Of a DNA stretch of 64,000 nucleotides, positions 12,068 through 24,216 are shown one piece after another (position 1 is the first letter of the stretch; every line of letters starts with the position of its first letter). The stretch spans positions 27,481,501-27,545,500 of the forward strand of contig JAVHKY010000003.1 of NCBI GenBank assembly GCA_035079385.1, in the 5' to 3' direction. The DNA comes from Aspidiotus rigidus. Its lineage: Eukaryota > Arthropoda > Insecta > Hemiptera > Diaspididae. The notes beneath the pieces are model-generated. The model was not told the DNA's origin and searched no databases. It saw nothing but the letters and a program-made list of their open reading frames with translations. The position numbers were made by a program, and so were the translations under genes.

Positions 12068-12891
12068 CAGGGTTGCAATGTTTTAAACAAAATTATTTTA
12101 AACAGTGTTTTAAACATTGGAATTTGAAAAAAAAAACCATTTTAAACATGGATGGTACGTGAATTTAAAGTCACGCGTACTCGCGCACAAGAAGGCGCGG
12201 CGTGAGTATCTAGCAAGGGTGGTAAGCGATTCGATTTTAGGGCTTAAGCTTAAGGCTTAAACTTGAAATAGAATTTCTTTTCGCTTAAGCGTAAGGCTTA
12301 AACTTAAAATAGGATTTCTGTTCGCTTAAGCTTAAGGCTGAAACTTAAAATAGAATTTATTTTTGCTTAAGCTTAAGGCTTATTTAAGATTTAGTAGTTT
12401 TAGCTTAAAACTTAATTAGTTTGAGCTGAAGGATCGCTTAAAACTTGAGCTTAAAGCTTAAAGTTGAGAAGAAAAAACATGTTTTCGTTGGAAAAAACAT
12501 GTTCTTTCGAAAAACAAACATGTTTTTGTTGGAAAAAACATGTTTTTGTCAGAAAAAATATGTTTTTGCCTTTTTTAAGTTTTAAGCGTTTGTTCTGCTT
12601 ATTAAGTCGCTTAATTAAGCGAATGAAAAATCGTTTCGCTTTAGCTTATTTACGGCTTAAAACTTGAATAAAACTTAGGCTTACCACCCTTGGTGTCTAG
12701 GGAAAAAACCTGGAGAAACTCCGCAATAAGCGCCAGGTCATTATGTTTAAAACAACAAATCAAAATTTCTATAGAAATGCCGTTTTAAACATGTCTAAAA
12801 CACTGTTTTAAACTCTGAAGAAGAAATATAAATTTCCAACATGTTTTAAACAGAAAAAAAAAAAAAAAAACACTAATTTTTTGCAACCCTG
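12068..12891. mobile_element. hAT-like non-autonomous DNA transposon, 824 bp
   Basis: Terminal inverted repeats CAGGGTTGCAA at 12068-12078 and its reverse complement TTGCAACCCTG at 12881-12891. The flanks are ACTCGCTC (12060-12067) and ACTCACTC (12892-12899), an 8-bp target duplication with one mismatch. An 8-bp duplication and CAGGG termini are the hallmark of hAT elements. Both subterminal regions carry repeated GTTTAAAAC/GTTTTAAAC motifs in mirrored order, a plausible transposase-binding array. There is no transposase reading frame. A second element is nested inside at 12214-12692. Confidence 0.85.
12214..12692. mobile_element. Nested hAT-like element, 479 bp, TTAAGC-rich
   Basis: Terminal inverted repeats CAAGGGTGGTAAGC at 12214-12227 and GCTTACCACCCTTG at 12679-12692. 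The flanks GTATCTAG (12206-12213) and GTGTCTAG (12693-12700) form an 8-bp target duplication with one mismatch. The interior is dominated by degenerate AAGCTTAAGGCTTAAAC repeats (about 12236-12450) and a short AAAAAACATGTTTT repeat (about 12470-12565). There is no coding capacity. Because the element and both its target duplications lie inside the 12068-12891 element, it inserted later. Confidence 0.82.
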
Positions 12892-13110
12892 ACTCACTCT
12901 CACCAGTTTGTGACGTCGCGAGAACAAGATTCATTGGCTTCCCATCTCTGCTAGGCCAGAAAGACTCTTGTGAAATAACGATCAAGAAAACTAGGTCTTT
13001 TGTCAAATTAAATATTTTTCTTTTCTCGATTCTTGTTTCTATATACCATGATAACAATGGTTTCTCATTTTGCCAGATAAAATACCAGTTCTCTTGATCG
13101 TTATTTTTTT

Positions 13111-13237
13111 TGACATGTTCCATGTCTTTTCTCTCGCCGGACCCCGATTTTGAAACTCGCGAGTACACCCCCTCCCCCCCCCGGCAAGAGAAATCTCTAC
13201 CCCGTGGGTGATTCAGAAATTCGCGAGTACACCCCGC
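13111..13237 (+). repeat. Dispersed repeat, CGAGTACACCCC family
   Basis: About 125 bp starting near GACATGTTCCATGTC and containing two GCGAGTACACCCC segments plus AAATCTCTACCCCGTGGGTG. A clearly related copy lies at 30234-30357 in the same orientation, with shorter pieces near 30610-30660 and 30745-30815. Related GACATGxAACATG motifs mark fragments at 13585, 29080, 29983 and 31410. Confidence 0.65.
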
Positions 13238-13312
13238 GTAATAATAATAAATAATTAATTAATTAATAATTAAATAAATAAATAATTAAATAATTAATAT
13301 AATTAATAATTT
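13238..13312. repeat. AT-only low-complexity tract
   Basis: A run of TAA/TTAAT permutations without any G or C for about 60 bases, ending beside a copy of the 60-bp CTCGAGAGTC family. Confidence 0.85.
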
Positions 13313-13385
13313 GAAAATTTTCTAAGTCCCTCTTCCTATCAATAATGGCTGGATAGTCGAAATTTTTCCAAGTCCCCTAGACTTG

Positions 13386-16300
13386 AATTGTCTCATACCA
13401 TTCCAATACAACAGCGAGACAGGGGGCGAACGAGCGGAGCGAGTTCGCGCTACCTCATATTTCTCATAGAAGACTTATACGACGCCAAGATAGGTAAAGG
13501 GGTAAACGAATAATATCTCACGAACACTTGACCTAGTAGAAGCCTAGACTGAAATATTTCAAGATGACTGATGAAATATAAAAGACATGGAACATGATTT
13601 TCATTTATTTGAAATTTTTTTACATACGTTATTCACACATTTTCAACAGGAAACCAGTCTGTTCAACGGTTTTTTTTTCGAAAAATTTACCTTGCGCCGT
13701 GTGATTTCCAGCGAAAACTGACCTACCCTAATAAAGAATTTGGACTCAGAAAATAGATAAGAGACTTGGAGAAATTTTGTCTGTCGAGCCACAATATAAT
13801 ATGATACTCGAGCCATGATATATAATAGGAGGAGGACTTGGAACAATTTTGGACTCTCGAGCAATAATATATGACAGAAAGGGAACACGGACTAGAAAAA
13901 ATCTTCACTTTCAGGCTATATACACCATGGTATAAGAGAGACAGAAAAACTCGAAGACTCTTCAAGGCTTCAATTTGATTTTTCAGTACCAAAACCAATT
14001 CAACCCATAGAACAGATTCCCTGCGTTCCTCGTTTAACTTCGTTAAGGGAGCCGTCGTTTTGGCTTCCCAGGTTGGCAATGCTAATACTAAGCCCAACAT
14101 ACTAAGCACTATACTAGACCTTTTCTACAGTAACTGAGGTTCACTGCTACAACCCCCATTATACTGGGCATAACATACTCATACTTGAAAAGAGATGTGC
14201 TCAGTTTAATTGTAAAAAAAATGCAACCCGCAATACACGAGACGCGGTTCCGTTTTTACATAGTTTTAAATAGACATCAGCTGATGTAACGCCTTGTTGT
14301 TTACATTGAGTTGAGTACATCTCTTTTTAAAACCTAAATGACCTTGAGTTACTTTGAGGAATTGGAAATTTCGACACTCGCTACTTTGGGACCTATATCC
14401 TTGGCCTTCATTTTACTAAGCCATGGAGCCCAACATACAGTATATTGGACTCTACAACTTTTATTGTCCGGGGCGTAGTATGACGTCACTGGTAACCTCA
14501 AGCTTTTTCTTTCTCTACAGCAAATCCAAGTTTTTGAAGTCTCACTCCTTTTTTTTGTCTCTTAATCAATGTTTCCCAATTTTTATCACTCTGCAAGTCT
14601 GCCAAGGTTTAATGACTTTTTAATATATATATATATGCTTAACTCCCTATGTCTTCGTATAATCGTGGTCTAGTCTCCAAGTCACAATATTGTCGCCACC
14701 ATATCGAGAGAATTTTCTGACAACTGGTAGACTTTTAAAATTGGTATTTTGGATAGTAAAATAAAGAATTTGCGAAATCCCATCTACCTGTAAAGAAGTT
14801 AACATAATCAGATCCCTAAAACTTGTACTTTCGGCTTGAATTTTCGGGGTTTGCATCATTTTTTTTTTTTTTCTGATCTTTTGACATTTAACAATAATTT
14901 TTTTTTAGGGAACCGCGGAAAAGGAAGAAGCCACTGGACGGGGGCCACAGCCTCCAAAAGTTTTAGAACCACTAGCCTACGAGGTACGGAGTCGAGGTGG
15001 GGCGTCTTCCCCAAATCTTTCCCAAAGTCATAAGTACTAGAAAGTTGAACAAGAGAAAAAAATTAAATGAAGTTTGACTGAACGCTTTCCAAACAAATTT
15101 TTTAAAAAGAATTTCAAGGCACTAACGTCCGAATTTTTAGAAAACACATTTATTTTCACTGACGTTTCGATGACACCGTCGCGTGTAACGACAACCCCTC
15201 GACGTAAAAATTTACTTCAAAAGTTGAAATTTCTTCACTTTCCAAGGTCATGTTTGTACGGACGCACAGAACAGAATTCGGAGGGAGACTGGGGGTTCAG
15301 AGGAATGGCACAAAACCTGTCGACCCGTCCTGTTTTTCCTTGTAATCAGCCTATTATGGTTCTATGCTCCCACCCCTCCGAAAACTTGCTCTACCTCTCT
15401 GTCTATTTCTCTCTTAGTACTTTGTCATAGTTCTTGTTTACATTCTCGCTTCCGAGCAAATTAAGACCATTCGTTGTTGACAAAAACGTTGGTTTCTAGT
15501 ACACCAATTCTTCCAATCTGAGAATGCAGGAACTCTGAATTTTATCGGTGCAAAGGTAAAGGCATCAGAGAGATCGTGCGAAAGGCCGTGTAAAATTTAT
15601 CTGACGAAAACGAAGAAATCGTACTTTTCACAGGACGAACAATGTCGTCCAACTACGTACGTCGCGGATTCAAGCTTATATTGTAAAATTTTCAACGAAC
15701 GCGCACATTTTACTGTGTGTCATGCGTACGTATTGGTATGTCTATAAAGCCCATCCGACGCACACTCTACGACGTGAGAGCGAGAACGTCGTCGCATCGT
15801 ACGGTTTTCTGTTTATTTTCAAAAAAATGCGATGACGAGGGAGCAACACGTGTTAAACGGCGCTCTATAATTAACTAATTAATTGACGTCTTCGGAGGAG
15901 AGAAGTGTTCCATTTAGAACCGCACCACATGAGACGGAAATTTCAATCGAATTTCATGACGACGACCGCATATACGACTTTCATACACATTGTATGATGA
16001 CATCGAGAGTCACTGTACGCAACTTTTGTTCTACATTATGAAGTCAATTTAATATTCAATGTCATGTGCATACTCCGGTGCATTATATTATACGATAAAT
16101 GAGGACGCATCAGCTCAAGAATTACGTAAGGGAGCTTCACGAGGGATCTCCCATACGCGTTTCGTTATAATATTGAGAAAAATTGTTCGCGATTATTAAT
16201 ACAACCTCGGTAGAGTTGCAGATTCCTGTCGCAGTAATTCGAAATATGAAGGTATCGCTCGCAATCTAGTTTTTGTTTACATCCTGAATATACTCATTTC

Positions 16301-16930
16301 TATTTTCGTCGTCGAACGCTATTTACTTAGTTAGAGGAAGTATATCCTATATCGTACAAAATTGAAAGCATAAGCAATCCAATTACGCTTTGATAAACTA
16401 TAATTCGCGGTGTATAAGTGCAGCACAAAGCTTCGCATCTGCCTCGCGAGTGTACACAATTAATAGTATAACAACAAGAAAATTCACAATTTTTATCGTG
16501 CAACGTCCTGATGTTACTTCTGGCATACTAATCGTCGCGGTTGTACGTGATAAATTGAGTAATTGTACATAATTTATGACGAATACGCGTCACATATTTA
16601 CCAGAAGTAACCGAGCAGGGGTTATAAATTTATCTGTGGTCATGAATAAACACCGAAGTGATCTTTACGAGTATAAACATTTTCACAATGTGATTGAGTA
16701 CTTTCAACGCCGTACCAATAGAATACAAAATCTTGAAACCTCTACCACATGCATGCCCATGAGCTTCCACTCTTTTATTTCATTAGGCACAACCGTACTG
16801 AACTAGCCCAGGACCAGACCATATTCATCCCGCTATGATGACACGTTTGAAATCGCGTTATGTTACACTAATCACTTCTTTCTTCATTATCGTTTTGATA
16901 AGAGGCAAAACTCCATTTTAATGGACAGAA
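13386..16930. other. No gene recognised; short dispersed repeats only
   Basis: Contains repeat-family pieces at 13770-13910 and 14330-14425 and a (TA)n tract near 14623. A relatively CpG-rich stretch at 15580-15900 includes TATAAAG near 15745 and might be a promoter or first exon, but I found no coding exon attached to it on either strand. Confidence 0.35.
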
Positions 16931-16933
16931 GCA

Positions 16934-17206
16934 AACATTTTCCCTATCAAGAAACCCGGAAAGAGTAAATACGCAGCTATAAGTTATCGGCCGATCTCTC
17001 TCACTAACGTTCTCGACAAGATTTTTGAACGAGTCATTGTCCCTAGACTTCGAACCTATAACCGAAGCAGTTTTACATCCGGTAGGTCGACTGAAGACAA
17101 TCTACTGCGATTGACTCAAGAAACAAGCACCCGACTGCTGGTCGGCTGGAAGAGGTTCTTGCTAAGCTTCTTGACTTTCTGGCTCGACTCAGCATTTGAC
17201 GTCTAA
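16934..17206 (+). pseudogene. Non-LTR retrotransposon RT fragment
   Basis: The plus-strand frame reads FPIKKPGKSK near 16940, SYRPISLTNVLDKIFERVI near 16985-17040, then SGRSTEDNLLRLTQE near 17080-17125 and a degenerate LDSAFDV near 17185. These are the conserved early motifs (PIxKPGK, YRPISL, GRSTxDxLLRLT, D-x-x-x-AFD) of non-LTR reverse transcriptases of the Jockey/R1 type. The region between GRSTxD and the AFD motif is shortened, and a stop follows at 17204. Only this piece remains. It is unrelated in orientation to the minus-strand remnant at 7665-8235. Confidence 0.8.
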
Positions 17207-17209
17207 GTT

Positions 17210-17660
17210 TTAGCTCTCATTCTATAATATACACCTTTAAGCATTCACCATTCAACTTGTCATCCTTCTCTAATTTCTACGCTAAATACATGTTATTCTT
17301 TGGCTTTTAGCTTGATGCTTTCAGTTTCTCCCATCGTTAATTCTGTCATTTGGCTTGCAATGTAGTTGGGATTTATTTCTAAGTTTCTGCTTTCAGCTTT
17401 CTTCCCACAACATCTAGCTCTGGCTTTACGCTTTATTATTATTTGTTCTTCTGAAGTTTGTTCTTGATTCGATTTCCAGTCACTGCTAAGTATAGGTAAT
17501 GTGTAACTCGAAACAAACACCCAGCAACCATGGTACCTATAATAATACTCACTTTTCTTCTCAACTGTTTATTCAGTTTATTCTCATTTTCATTGACTCA
17601 CTTTTTTCAAACATCTGGCTTCTTTGATCATTTAATATTGTCGCATTCTGCTCCACACTT
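17210..17660. other. No gene recognised
   Basis: Contains loosely repeated CTTTCAGCTTT/GGCTTTTAGCTT motifs and no coding sequence. Confidence 0.4.
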
Positions 17661-17664
17661 CTAC

Positions 17665-17807
17665 ATGTGACCTGCAATGAGAAAAGGATGCTCATTGCCC
17701 ACCGACAGGAACACCATTTTTCTCTTATTAGATGTCCAATTAGAGAGAAATGGTGTTCTCGCGCCAATGGGCAATGAGCATCCTTTTCTCATCGCAGACT
17801 CACACAT
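17665..17807. mobile_element. Palindromic foldback MITE, family F1
   Basis: Near-perfect palindrome. The left arm starts TGTGACCTGCAATGAGAAAA and continues through GGATGCTCATTGCCC and GAACACCATTT; the right arm is its reverse complement, ending TTTTCTCATCGCAG then ACTCACACA. Arms are about 65 bases with a loop of only a few bases near 17735. A second member of the family is at 29167-29282. No coding capacity. Confidence 0.85.
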
Positions 17808-18098
17808 TCGTCATTATGATTCCTTGTTTTCTTGGAATATTCGCATTCACATCTTTTTCTTACTTGTTTTCTTCAAATAACTAACGTATGAAAATGTGTT
17901 ATGATGCAACCTACTTTGCCGAACATGAACCTATGACAAACCAATCGCATACGCGAATATGAAAAAATATGAAAAAATAGTATTCTGGGCCCTCAAACTA
18001 TGCTACGCGATAAAACATTTTTTTGACAAATCGGTTCGTTTGGCAGTGGCTCACCCTTTATAACGTCATCAATGACCTTGACCTACTTTAGAAACTTG

Positions 18099-18462
18099 GG
18101 AAATTTCGACCTCAAGCCTTCATTGTATTAACCCTAGCATATAGGTATACGATTGAAAGTTCCAACATTTCAAACTTTTTCAAGTCTGGGAAATAGATGT
18201 GCCATTATTGCATATTCAATTCCCCTGCAGTGAGAACTATACTGGGTGGGGCAGAAAGATGTTACCAGTTAAATGGGAGTTTGCGCTAAATCTGTCGTAG
18301 CGCGAAAACGCAAAACGTTAGACGTATAGTTTAAATGTACGAATTTTGTATCTCAATTTTATCTTTAATTTGAGCCACATCTGAAGCTTATCCGACTTTT
18401 CTGAGCCGAGTTATGGACCAAAATGTGACAAAAATTCATCAATTTGCCATGATTTCCAAAAA
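18099..18462 (+). repeat. Single-arm copy of a foldback element plus its flank
   Basis: Almost identical in sequence and order to 24217-24584. It comprises about 135 bp of flank (CTCAAGCCTTCATTGTATTA onward) and then one arm of the foldback element, starting TACTGGGTGGGGCAGAAAGA near 18241. The shared block ends at about 18462, inside the arm. The opposite arm found at 24660-24907 is absent here. Confidence 0.85.
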
Positions 18463-18464
18463 CA

Positions 18465-18872
18465 TTACATTTTAAATTACATAATGTATAATAATAAACT
18501 CACCTTGTGCATTTTATTAATTAATCTAATTACGTTGAAGAATTATTTACTAGAAAAAGATTCTCATGAAAATAAAAAGTTGGCGTGAGGATTTTAAAAT
18601 TACTAATAATATTCCTAAACATAAAATACAGAGAAAAATAGTTATCTATACGCATTATTTGTTTCTCTTTTATCTGAAGTAAGTCAACAAAAAATTGAGA
18701 AGAAATTGTCCTCTCATCTCCGTATAAACTTTGACTCATACGTTACAAGAACGAGTATACCTAACTATAACAAAAACCAGTTGACTTGAACTCCAAGAGT
18801 CAAGGAAAAACATATACAATATATTAATAAAGGAGTAAATTGTATGGGTTCAAAACTTTCATATTCACAGGA
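18465..18872. other. No gene recognised; 3' flank of kelch pseudogene
   Basis: AT-rich sequence between the foldback-arm repeat and the end of the kelch pseudogene. Nothing further seen. Confidence 0.35.
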
Positions 18873-19920
18873 TCAAATCTTCAAAACATCTAAAATTTTT
18901 GTTACTCTCAATCCGTTGTGCTTCAACGGGATTTGAGAAACATCTGACCAAGTATTCTCCTTCAAATCATATGAGCACCATGTTAGGTCTTCCACGATAT
19001 TCAGATTTTTGTATTTTTGACCACCAAAAAACCACAACTGGTTGTCATGCGCTAGCAGTGTGTGATTAAATCTTGGTTCTGGCATTGATATTTTCAAATT
19101 ATACCATTTGCCCGCTTTAAAATCAAAGCATTCTATGTATCCTTCAAAGTGTGCCAGACCTTCCCCATCTATTACGTACAGAGTGTCATTATAGATACAA
19201 GAAGCTAATTTGCTGCATGCATGCTCCAATCTAGGCATTTGACTGATTTGTCCAGTACGAGGATCAAAATGTTGAAAAAGTCTTCCACTTCTCTCAATGT
19301 GATGCTGAATGTAGCTAATACTCTTGGGGCCTTTGATTGGTGAATATTTACCCCCAATTAAATATAAATTGTCGTTATATGAAACTAAATTTGGAAACGA
19401 AGTTTTTTCTAAATTATCTGTACATACGTCTAATTCAGTCCATTCCTGTGTTTAACAATTGAGCATGATAAATTTACCGCCAGTATGAAGATAGATATTG
19501 GAAGCGCATGCAGTGATTGTTAGGGCATTAAGTGCGGATATATCTCTTCCGTTGAAATCATAATGAAAATCGAGCAATTGTTTTGTTTCCTTCAATCTAG
19601 GTACAACAAATATATGAATTGTAATAATATTTGTAATGGTTTCCCCGTTAATGTATTGATGTGTGTTATTACGCATCGTAATGAAGTGATGGATATTGTT
19701 CATTAAAATACATTTACAAAAGTGAATAGAATATGCAGACTGTATTGTCAATGAGTCATTATTACTCGTAGAATTCACATTCATTACATTCTTTGGCCAA
19801 ACTTCAATCTTTTTGTCAGTAAGTAATAATTACAAAAACGTTTTGTAGTCAAGGAATCATGGGAATGATGGTCTGATAACAATGGCATCGCTTTTTCTTC
19901 ATTATTTCTAATGTGGCAAA
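18873..19920 (-). pseudogene. Truncated tandem copy of the BTB/Kelch gene
   Basis: The minus-strand translation aligns with the kelch half of the intact gene at 20578-22506, with shared segments such as GYIECFDFKAGKW and FNHTLLxxxxQLWFFGGQK. Frame 19784-18873 is continuous apart from one in-frame TAA at 19454-19452, where the intact gene has coding sequence (ITACASNIYL... before the stop, EWTELDVCTDN after it). Similarity can be followed upstream to about 19920 with a probable frameshift near 19790-19810. The BTB and BACK domains are absent. The loss of the N-terminal half plus the stop and shift make it a pseudogene, unless the stop is bypassed in a kelch-only protein. Confidence 0.8.
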
Positions 19921-20548
19921 TTGAGAAAAAAAAGAAAGGAAATAAAAATAATATAACTATAATTTTTTTCTTGGTTCTAAATACAGCTTCGACTGAAAAA
20001 TGGGGTGAAAGATACATTATCTAAAATTTATTTTACAAAGTAAATATTTTGATGAATTTTTCATGATTTTATATTATCTATACCGAGAGAAATTTTGAAA
20101 ATTTTACGTTACTCTCTCAATATTACTTTGTCTTCTTTTATCTAATTATTATTTTGTATCCCTTATTATTATTTAGACATACAAATTTCGATGAAAAAAA
20201 AAAAAAAAAGAAAGTCAAACAAATAAAGTAGAAATATATAAGTACGCATGATTAGAAAACCAAAAAAAAAAAAAAAACATTAGACAAAGAAAGGTATAAC
20301 AAAACGGGAAAATGAAACAATTTATAATGAGTTTATCGATGTTTACAAAAATATTTCAAAATATACGCTACTCAGCTTAAACCTGTCTTTAAAGATGAAC
20401 TTCATGAAAATCTTTGTGCTCATAATTTCAAAACATATTTATCTGAGGGTTAGGCTTATCAAGCTTAAATATTAGGTAGTATTCATGATCGTTTGAAGCA
20501 CAAGTAAAAATCTGAGGATGATTGAATCATTGTTAATAGTAGAAGAAT

Positions 20549-20577
<29 letters not shown>
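19921..20577. other. Intergenic, A-rich tracts
   Basis: Several A runs (near 20196, 20260 and 20549-20573). The last, 24-26 As, starts five bases after the stop codon of the kelch gene on the opposite strand. No genes seen. Confidence 0.5.
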
Positions 20578-20579
<2 letters not shown>

Positions 20580-22506
20580 AAGTATTGACTATAACATCTA
20601 GAATCCTCTTCACTGTAAATCCATTGTGACTGGCAGGCATTGAAAAAATATCTGACCAAATATTTTCCTTCAAATTATATGAGTACCACGTCAAGTCTTC
20701 TACAATTTCGTTGTACCTGAATTTCTGGCCCCCAAAAAACCACAATTGATCATCATACACGAGCAGTGTGTGATTAAATTTTGGTTCCGGCATTGATGTT
20801 TTCAAATCATACCATTTGCCCGCCTTGAAATCGAAACACTCAATGTATCCTTTAAAATAAGCCACATCTTCTCCACCTGATACATATAAAGTATCACCGT
20901 GAATGTAGGAAGCTGATTTATTGCGAGCATATTTTAGAGTAGGCATCTGACTCCATTTTCCTGTACGAGTATCAAAATGTTGGAAAAGTTTTCCATTCCT
21001 TTTTGAACGACTTATAAGGGCACTGTTGGATATAGATGAAGGATCTTTATTAGAAGTAAATTTCCCTCCAATTAGATACACATTATTATCAATATATGAA
21101 ACTAAATTTGGATGGGTAGTTTTCTCAAAGCCATCTGCACATAATTTATTCCATTCATGCGCTTCACCATCAAGCACGATTAATTCACCATCAGTGTAAA
21201 GATAAATATTTGAACCACACGCAGTTATCGCTGGTGGGTTAAGGGTATCTTCTCTTTTTGGATCATGTTCATATGCGGCCAATTCTTTTCTCTGTTTCAA
21301 TTCATGACAAATGTATGAACTGTAGTGATGGTGCTTCTTAAATTGGAGGATGTTTTTCGTTTTTGAGTCGTACTCAGAATGAGCTGGATCCTCATTCATC
21401 AAAACCAAGTAATGAAGTTGGTTCATGAAAAGTGACTTACCAAACTGGAGTTGTCCTCTATTGGAGCTCAGTATTGTCAAAGTTGAATCGTCTTTGGAAT
21501 GTTCTCTTTCATAAAAATTCCCCTTTGTAAATACTTTGATGGGTCGAACTTCATTATAATTCTCGAATTCGTAAAAGTTAACAAAATACCGATTATCTTT
21601 AGTCTCGAGAGCGTACAATATGAATGGTAGTTTAGTTTTACAAACTTGTCCGCAGGAAATTGAATCTTCATCATCATACCTCGCTTCATCAATAAAGAAG
21701 TCTCTTTCGACATTCATAACTTTTTCGCTATTGGCCGCATTTATCGTCTCAGGAGGCTGTCCAATATTGCTTGATATCTCCAATTGATCTGACGATGGAG
21801 TACGAGTATTTCTTAAGGTTAGTATCTTTACAAACCATTCTTTTGGTACTTCCTTAAGATTAACTGCACTCAATATCTCGGGCAATAATTTTTTGTCTTC
21901 ATCAGATTGAAACTGCACCCATTCTTCTAGGAAATCAAGTACTAGAAGAGAATTTGTCTTTAGGTTCGAGTGCTTTAGAATTTTCATTAAACCAGTTGCA
22001 GTAACACGAAAAAATTTTCCATTCTTTAAAACGTTTTCAAAATTTTCAGCCAAACATCCTGCAAATTTTTCGAGCAAAACAGTTTTCCCTATTTTACTCG
22101 CAAATATAAAAATGTCAACTGCAGTGCTCGACGATATTGTATCAGCGTTGTCCGACAAATATTTTACGCAATTATTTTCTAAAGTCGGTAGACATAAGTA
22201 ATTGGACAATTTCAATAAACTGTAAACATTGTCTTCATCTAAACTAACCGCGCCTCCGTAGACGTGGGTTAATAGAAGTTCAAAATCGTCCTCGTTGATA
22301 CCTTTGATTTCGATCTCATCTTTATCTGCTTCTTTAAAATTGTTGAAAAACATATTACGAAAATATTTGAAGGCGGACGCGAGTATTATGCGATGACAAT
22401 GAAACGAACGATTCCCAACTTTGATGATAATATCGTAGAATTTATTTTCGAGGCGAAACTCGTTGAAATACGAATAGAGTTCACTCGGGATATTTGGCAA
22501 GGACAT
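20578..22506 (-). CDS. BTB-BACK-Kelch protein (KLHL-like)
   Basis: Intact single-exon coding region of 642 codons. Residues about 10-115 form a BTB domain (FYDIIIKVGNRSFHCHRIIL, then FRNMFF), which in this family dimerises and binds Cullin-3. Residues about 120-225 form the BACK domain. A variable acidic linker follows, and the last 250 or so residues hold four to five kelch repeats (VYLIGGK, TLYVSGGE, QLWFFGGQ). The expected role is a substrate adaptor for a Cul3 ubiquitin ligase; the substrate is unknown. I start at the ATG at 22506 although the frame stays open to 22653, because TTTTTTTTTCCTCATCTGCAG lies just upstream and is a strong 3' splice site (AG at 22517-22516). The upstream open part is therefore probably intron, with a non-coding first exon further right. 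A decayed tandem copy lies downstream. Confidence 0.9.
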
Positions 22507-22517
22507 TGTAACGTTCT
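22507..22517 (-). promoter_or_regulatory. Splice acceptor setting the kelch start
   Basis: On the minus strand, a polypyrimidine tract followed by CTGCAG and then AACGTTACA before the ATG. It leaves a 9-base leader in the coding exon and argues against using the in-frame ATG codons at 22653 and 22602. Confidence 0.65.
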
Positions 22518-22659
22518 GCAGATGAGGAAAAAAAAAATTAATACTAATGTTCGAACTTGCTAGTAGGGTAAGGGTACAAAAAGTACCGCGTAAATTTGAC
22601 ATTTGTTTCTTATCAGGTACGAGCAACAAATGACTACTACACTTTAAAAACATTCACAC

Positions 22660-23705
22660 AAACTTTTCTTTACTCCTCACACATATTCCACTTTACCCTT
22701 ACTTGACTCTTCCTTATCTTTCTTTACTCCTATCCAAAACTGCTTTGTCCTAACTTACTATATAATATTTTCATATCTTACCGACTTCTGAAAAAATTTC
22801 CTAGTAATCAAGATGAAATTTGATGAACGAGGGTTAATATAAGACACTCTAAAATTAGCTTTAATACTATAAAATGAAGAGGTTATACTGTAATAAAGCA
22901 GATGGCCAATCGCGACACGATGAGAAAAAATATGATTGATAAATTGGAAAAAATTCAATTTGTATAAATCCAACAACGAGAAACATACGTACCATATATG
23001 TATAGACTATCTATAATCTTTCTATATTACTAAACGAATAGTTGGCCTTGAGCCACCGCTTATCAGCTCGAAATATTTTTTGACTTTTGGCGTTATTACG
23101 AAGTTTAGGCTAAACGTACAAACCTACGGCGCCTGATTGGCCGAATAATCCGAGTAGTCGTGTTCGATTTCCTTGAAACATTTTGAATGACGAAAGATTT
23201 TTGTTTCTGTACCTATTACGGGACTGCCCCTATTACTGTGCAGTGTTACCACAAATGTTATGAACTTCCGAATCATTTTCGTTCAAAATTCCATCGGTTT
23301 GAAAAACAAAATAATATTGAGAATTTGTGCATGACGTCGACACAGGTGTCTTTGAAAATTTTCTGGTGGGAAGTTGAATCCCTGTAATACTTTATACAGC
23401 TTGTCGCCTTTTTCCTAATTACAGTCTGAAGAAATATGAATTGCAAAGAGAACATTTTCTCTTCCTCTTGTAATTTTCTATTCAGTAAGTCCAATTTGAG
23501 ATTTTTTTGATGCAAAAATTTAAATTCAACTTAAATAGAGATGGGAATTTATAAATGGATCAAATTTTGTATTTTTCAATATTTCATTTGGAATCATAGT
23601 TTTCAGATAGTGAAGAAAGAATGTGACAGGCTTCATAAAAAGGCATACCGCATTCAGCAACGACAAAAGTAAATGGAACGCCCCATTACATTTTAATATT
23701 TGAAT

Positions 23706-23751
<46 letters not shown>

Positions 23752-24216
23752 TTGGTTAAATCAAATCTCAAATACTTGTCCCTAACTCTCTGAAAATTCA
23801 ATCTGAAATGGTTATTGGATGAAATAGTCAAAACCTCTTGCTAATAATTAATGTTATAACTGTTATAACCAAAAAATGTTAGTCAGGGTGGAAATTTTTT
23901 GTTCTTCATAAAATTCTTCCAACAAGCAAAATTAGCACTTGAAATTGAAGATGACCATTTTGAGCCTTTTCAAAACAAATAGTCATGGCATATGCTTATG
24001 TCCGTTTTGATTGTTTCAAATAATATTGGTCATAACAGTTAGACGTTCATCAACTTTTCTTTGAAACGGTTATTATAGTCAATTGGTCAAGATCACGGTA
24101 CACTAAAGAGGTATTGACACTATACAAAATTCTTGTCACACAAAATAATGTAGTTCATACATAATTCCGCTGCGTTCGCTGCGCCGTTGTGAATGCCTTC
24201 CGCACCCCACCAGAGG
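22660..24216. other. No gene recognised; 40+ base poly-T tract
   Basis: Holds the presumed 5' region of the kelch gene on its left side and an uninterrupted T run at about 23707-23750. No domain-bearing frame on either strand. Confidence 0.45.

Noticed and set aside
15074..15430. 118-codon frame with FIFTDVS, reminiscent of a retroelement RNase H motif
   Set aside because: Only a few residues resemble the motif and nothing before or after follows the RNase H order. Part of the region matches the dispersed ACGGACGC repeat.
15580..15900. CpG-rich stretch with TATAAAG near 15745, promoter-like
   Set aside because: No coding exon can be linked to it on either strand.
22507..22653. N-terminal extension of the kelch protein by 49 residues
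   Set aside because: A strong 3' splice site lies between it and the ATG at 22506, and BTB proteins of this kind start near that ATG.
23526..23831. 101-codon frame containing a long Lys run
   Set aside because: Translation of the poly-T tract at 23707-23750; an artefact.
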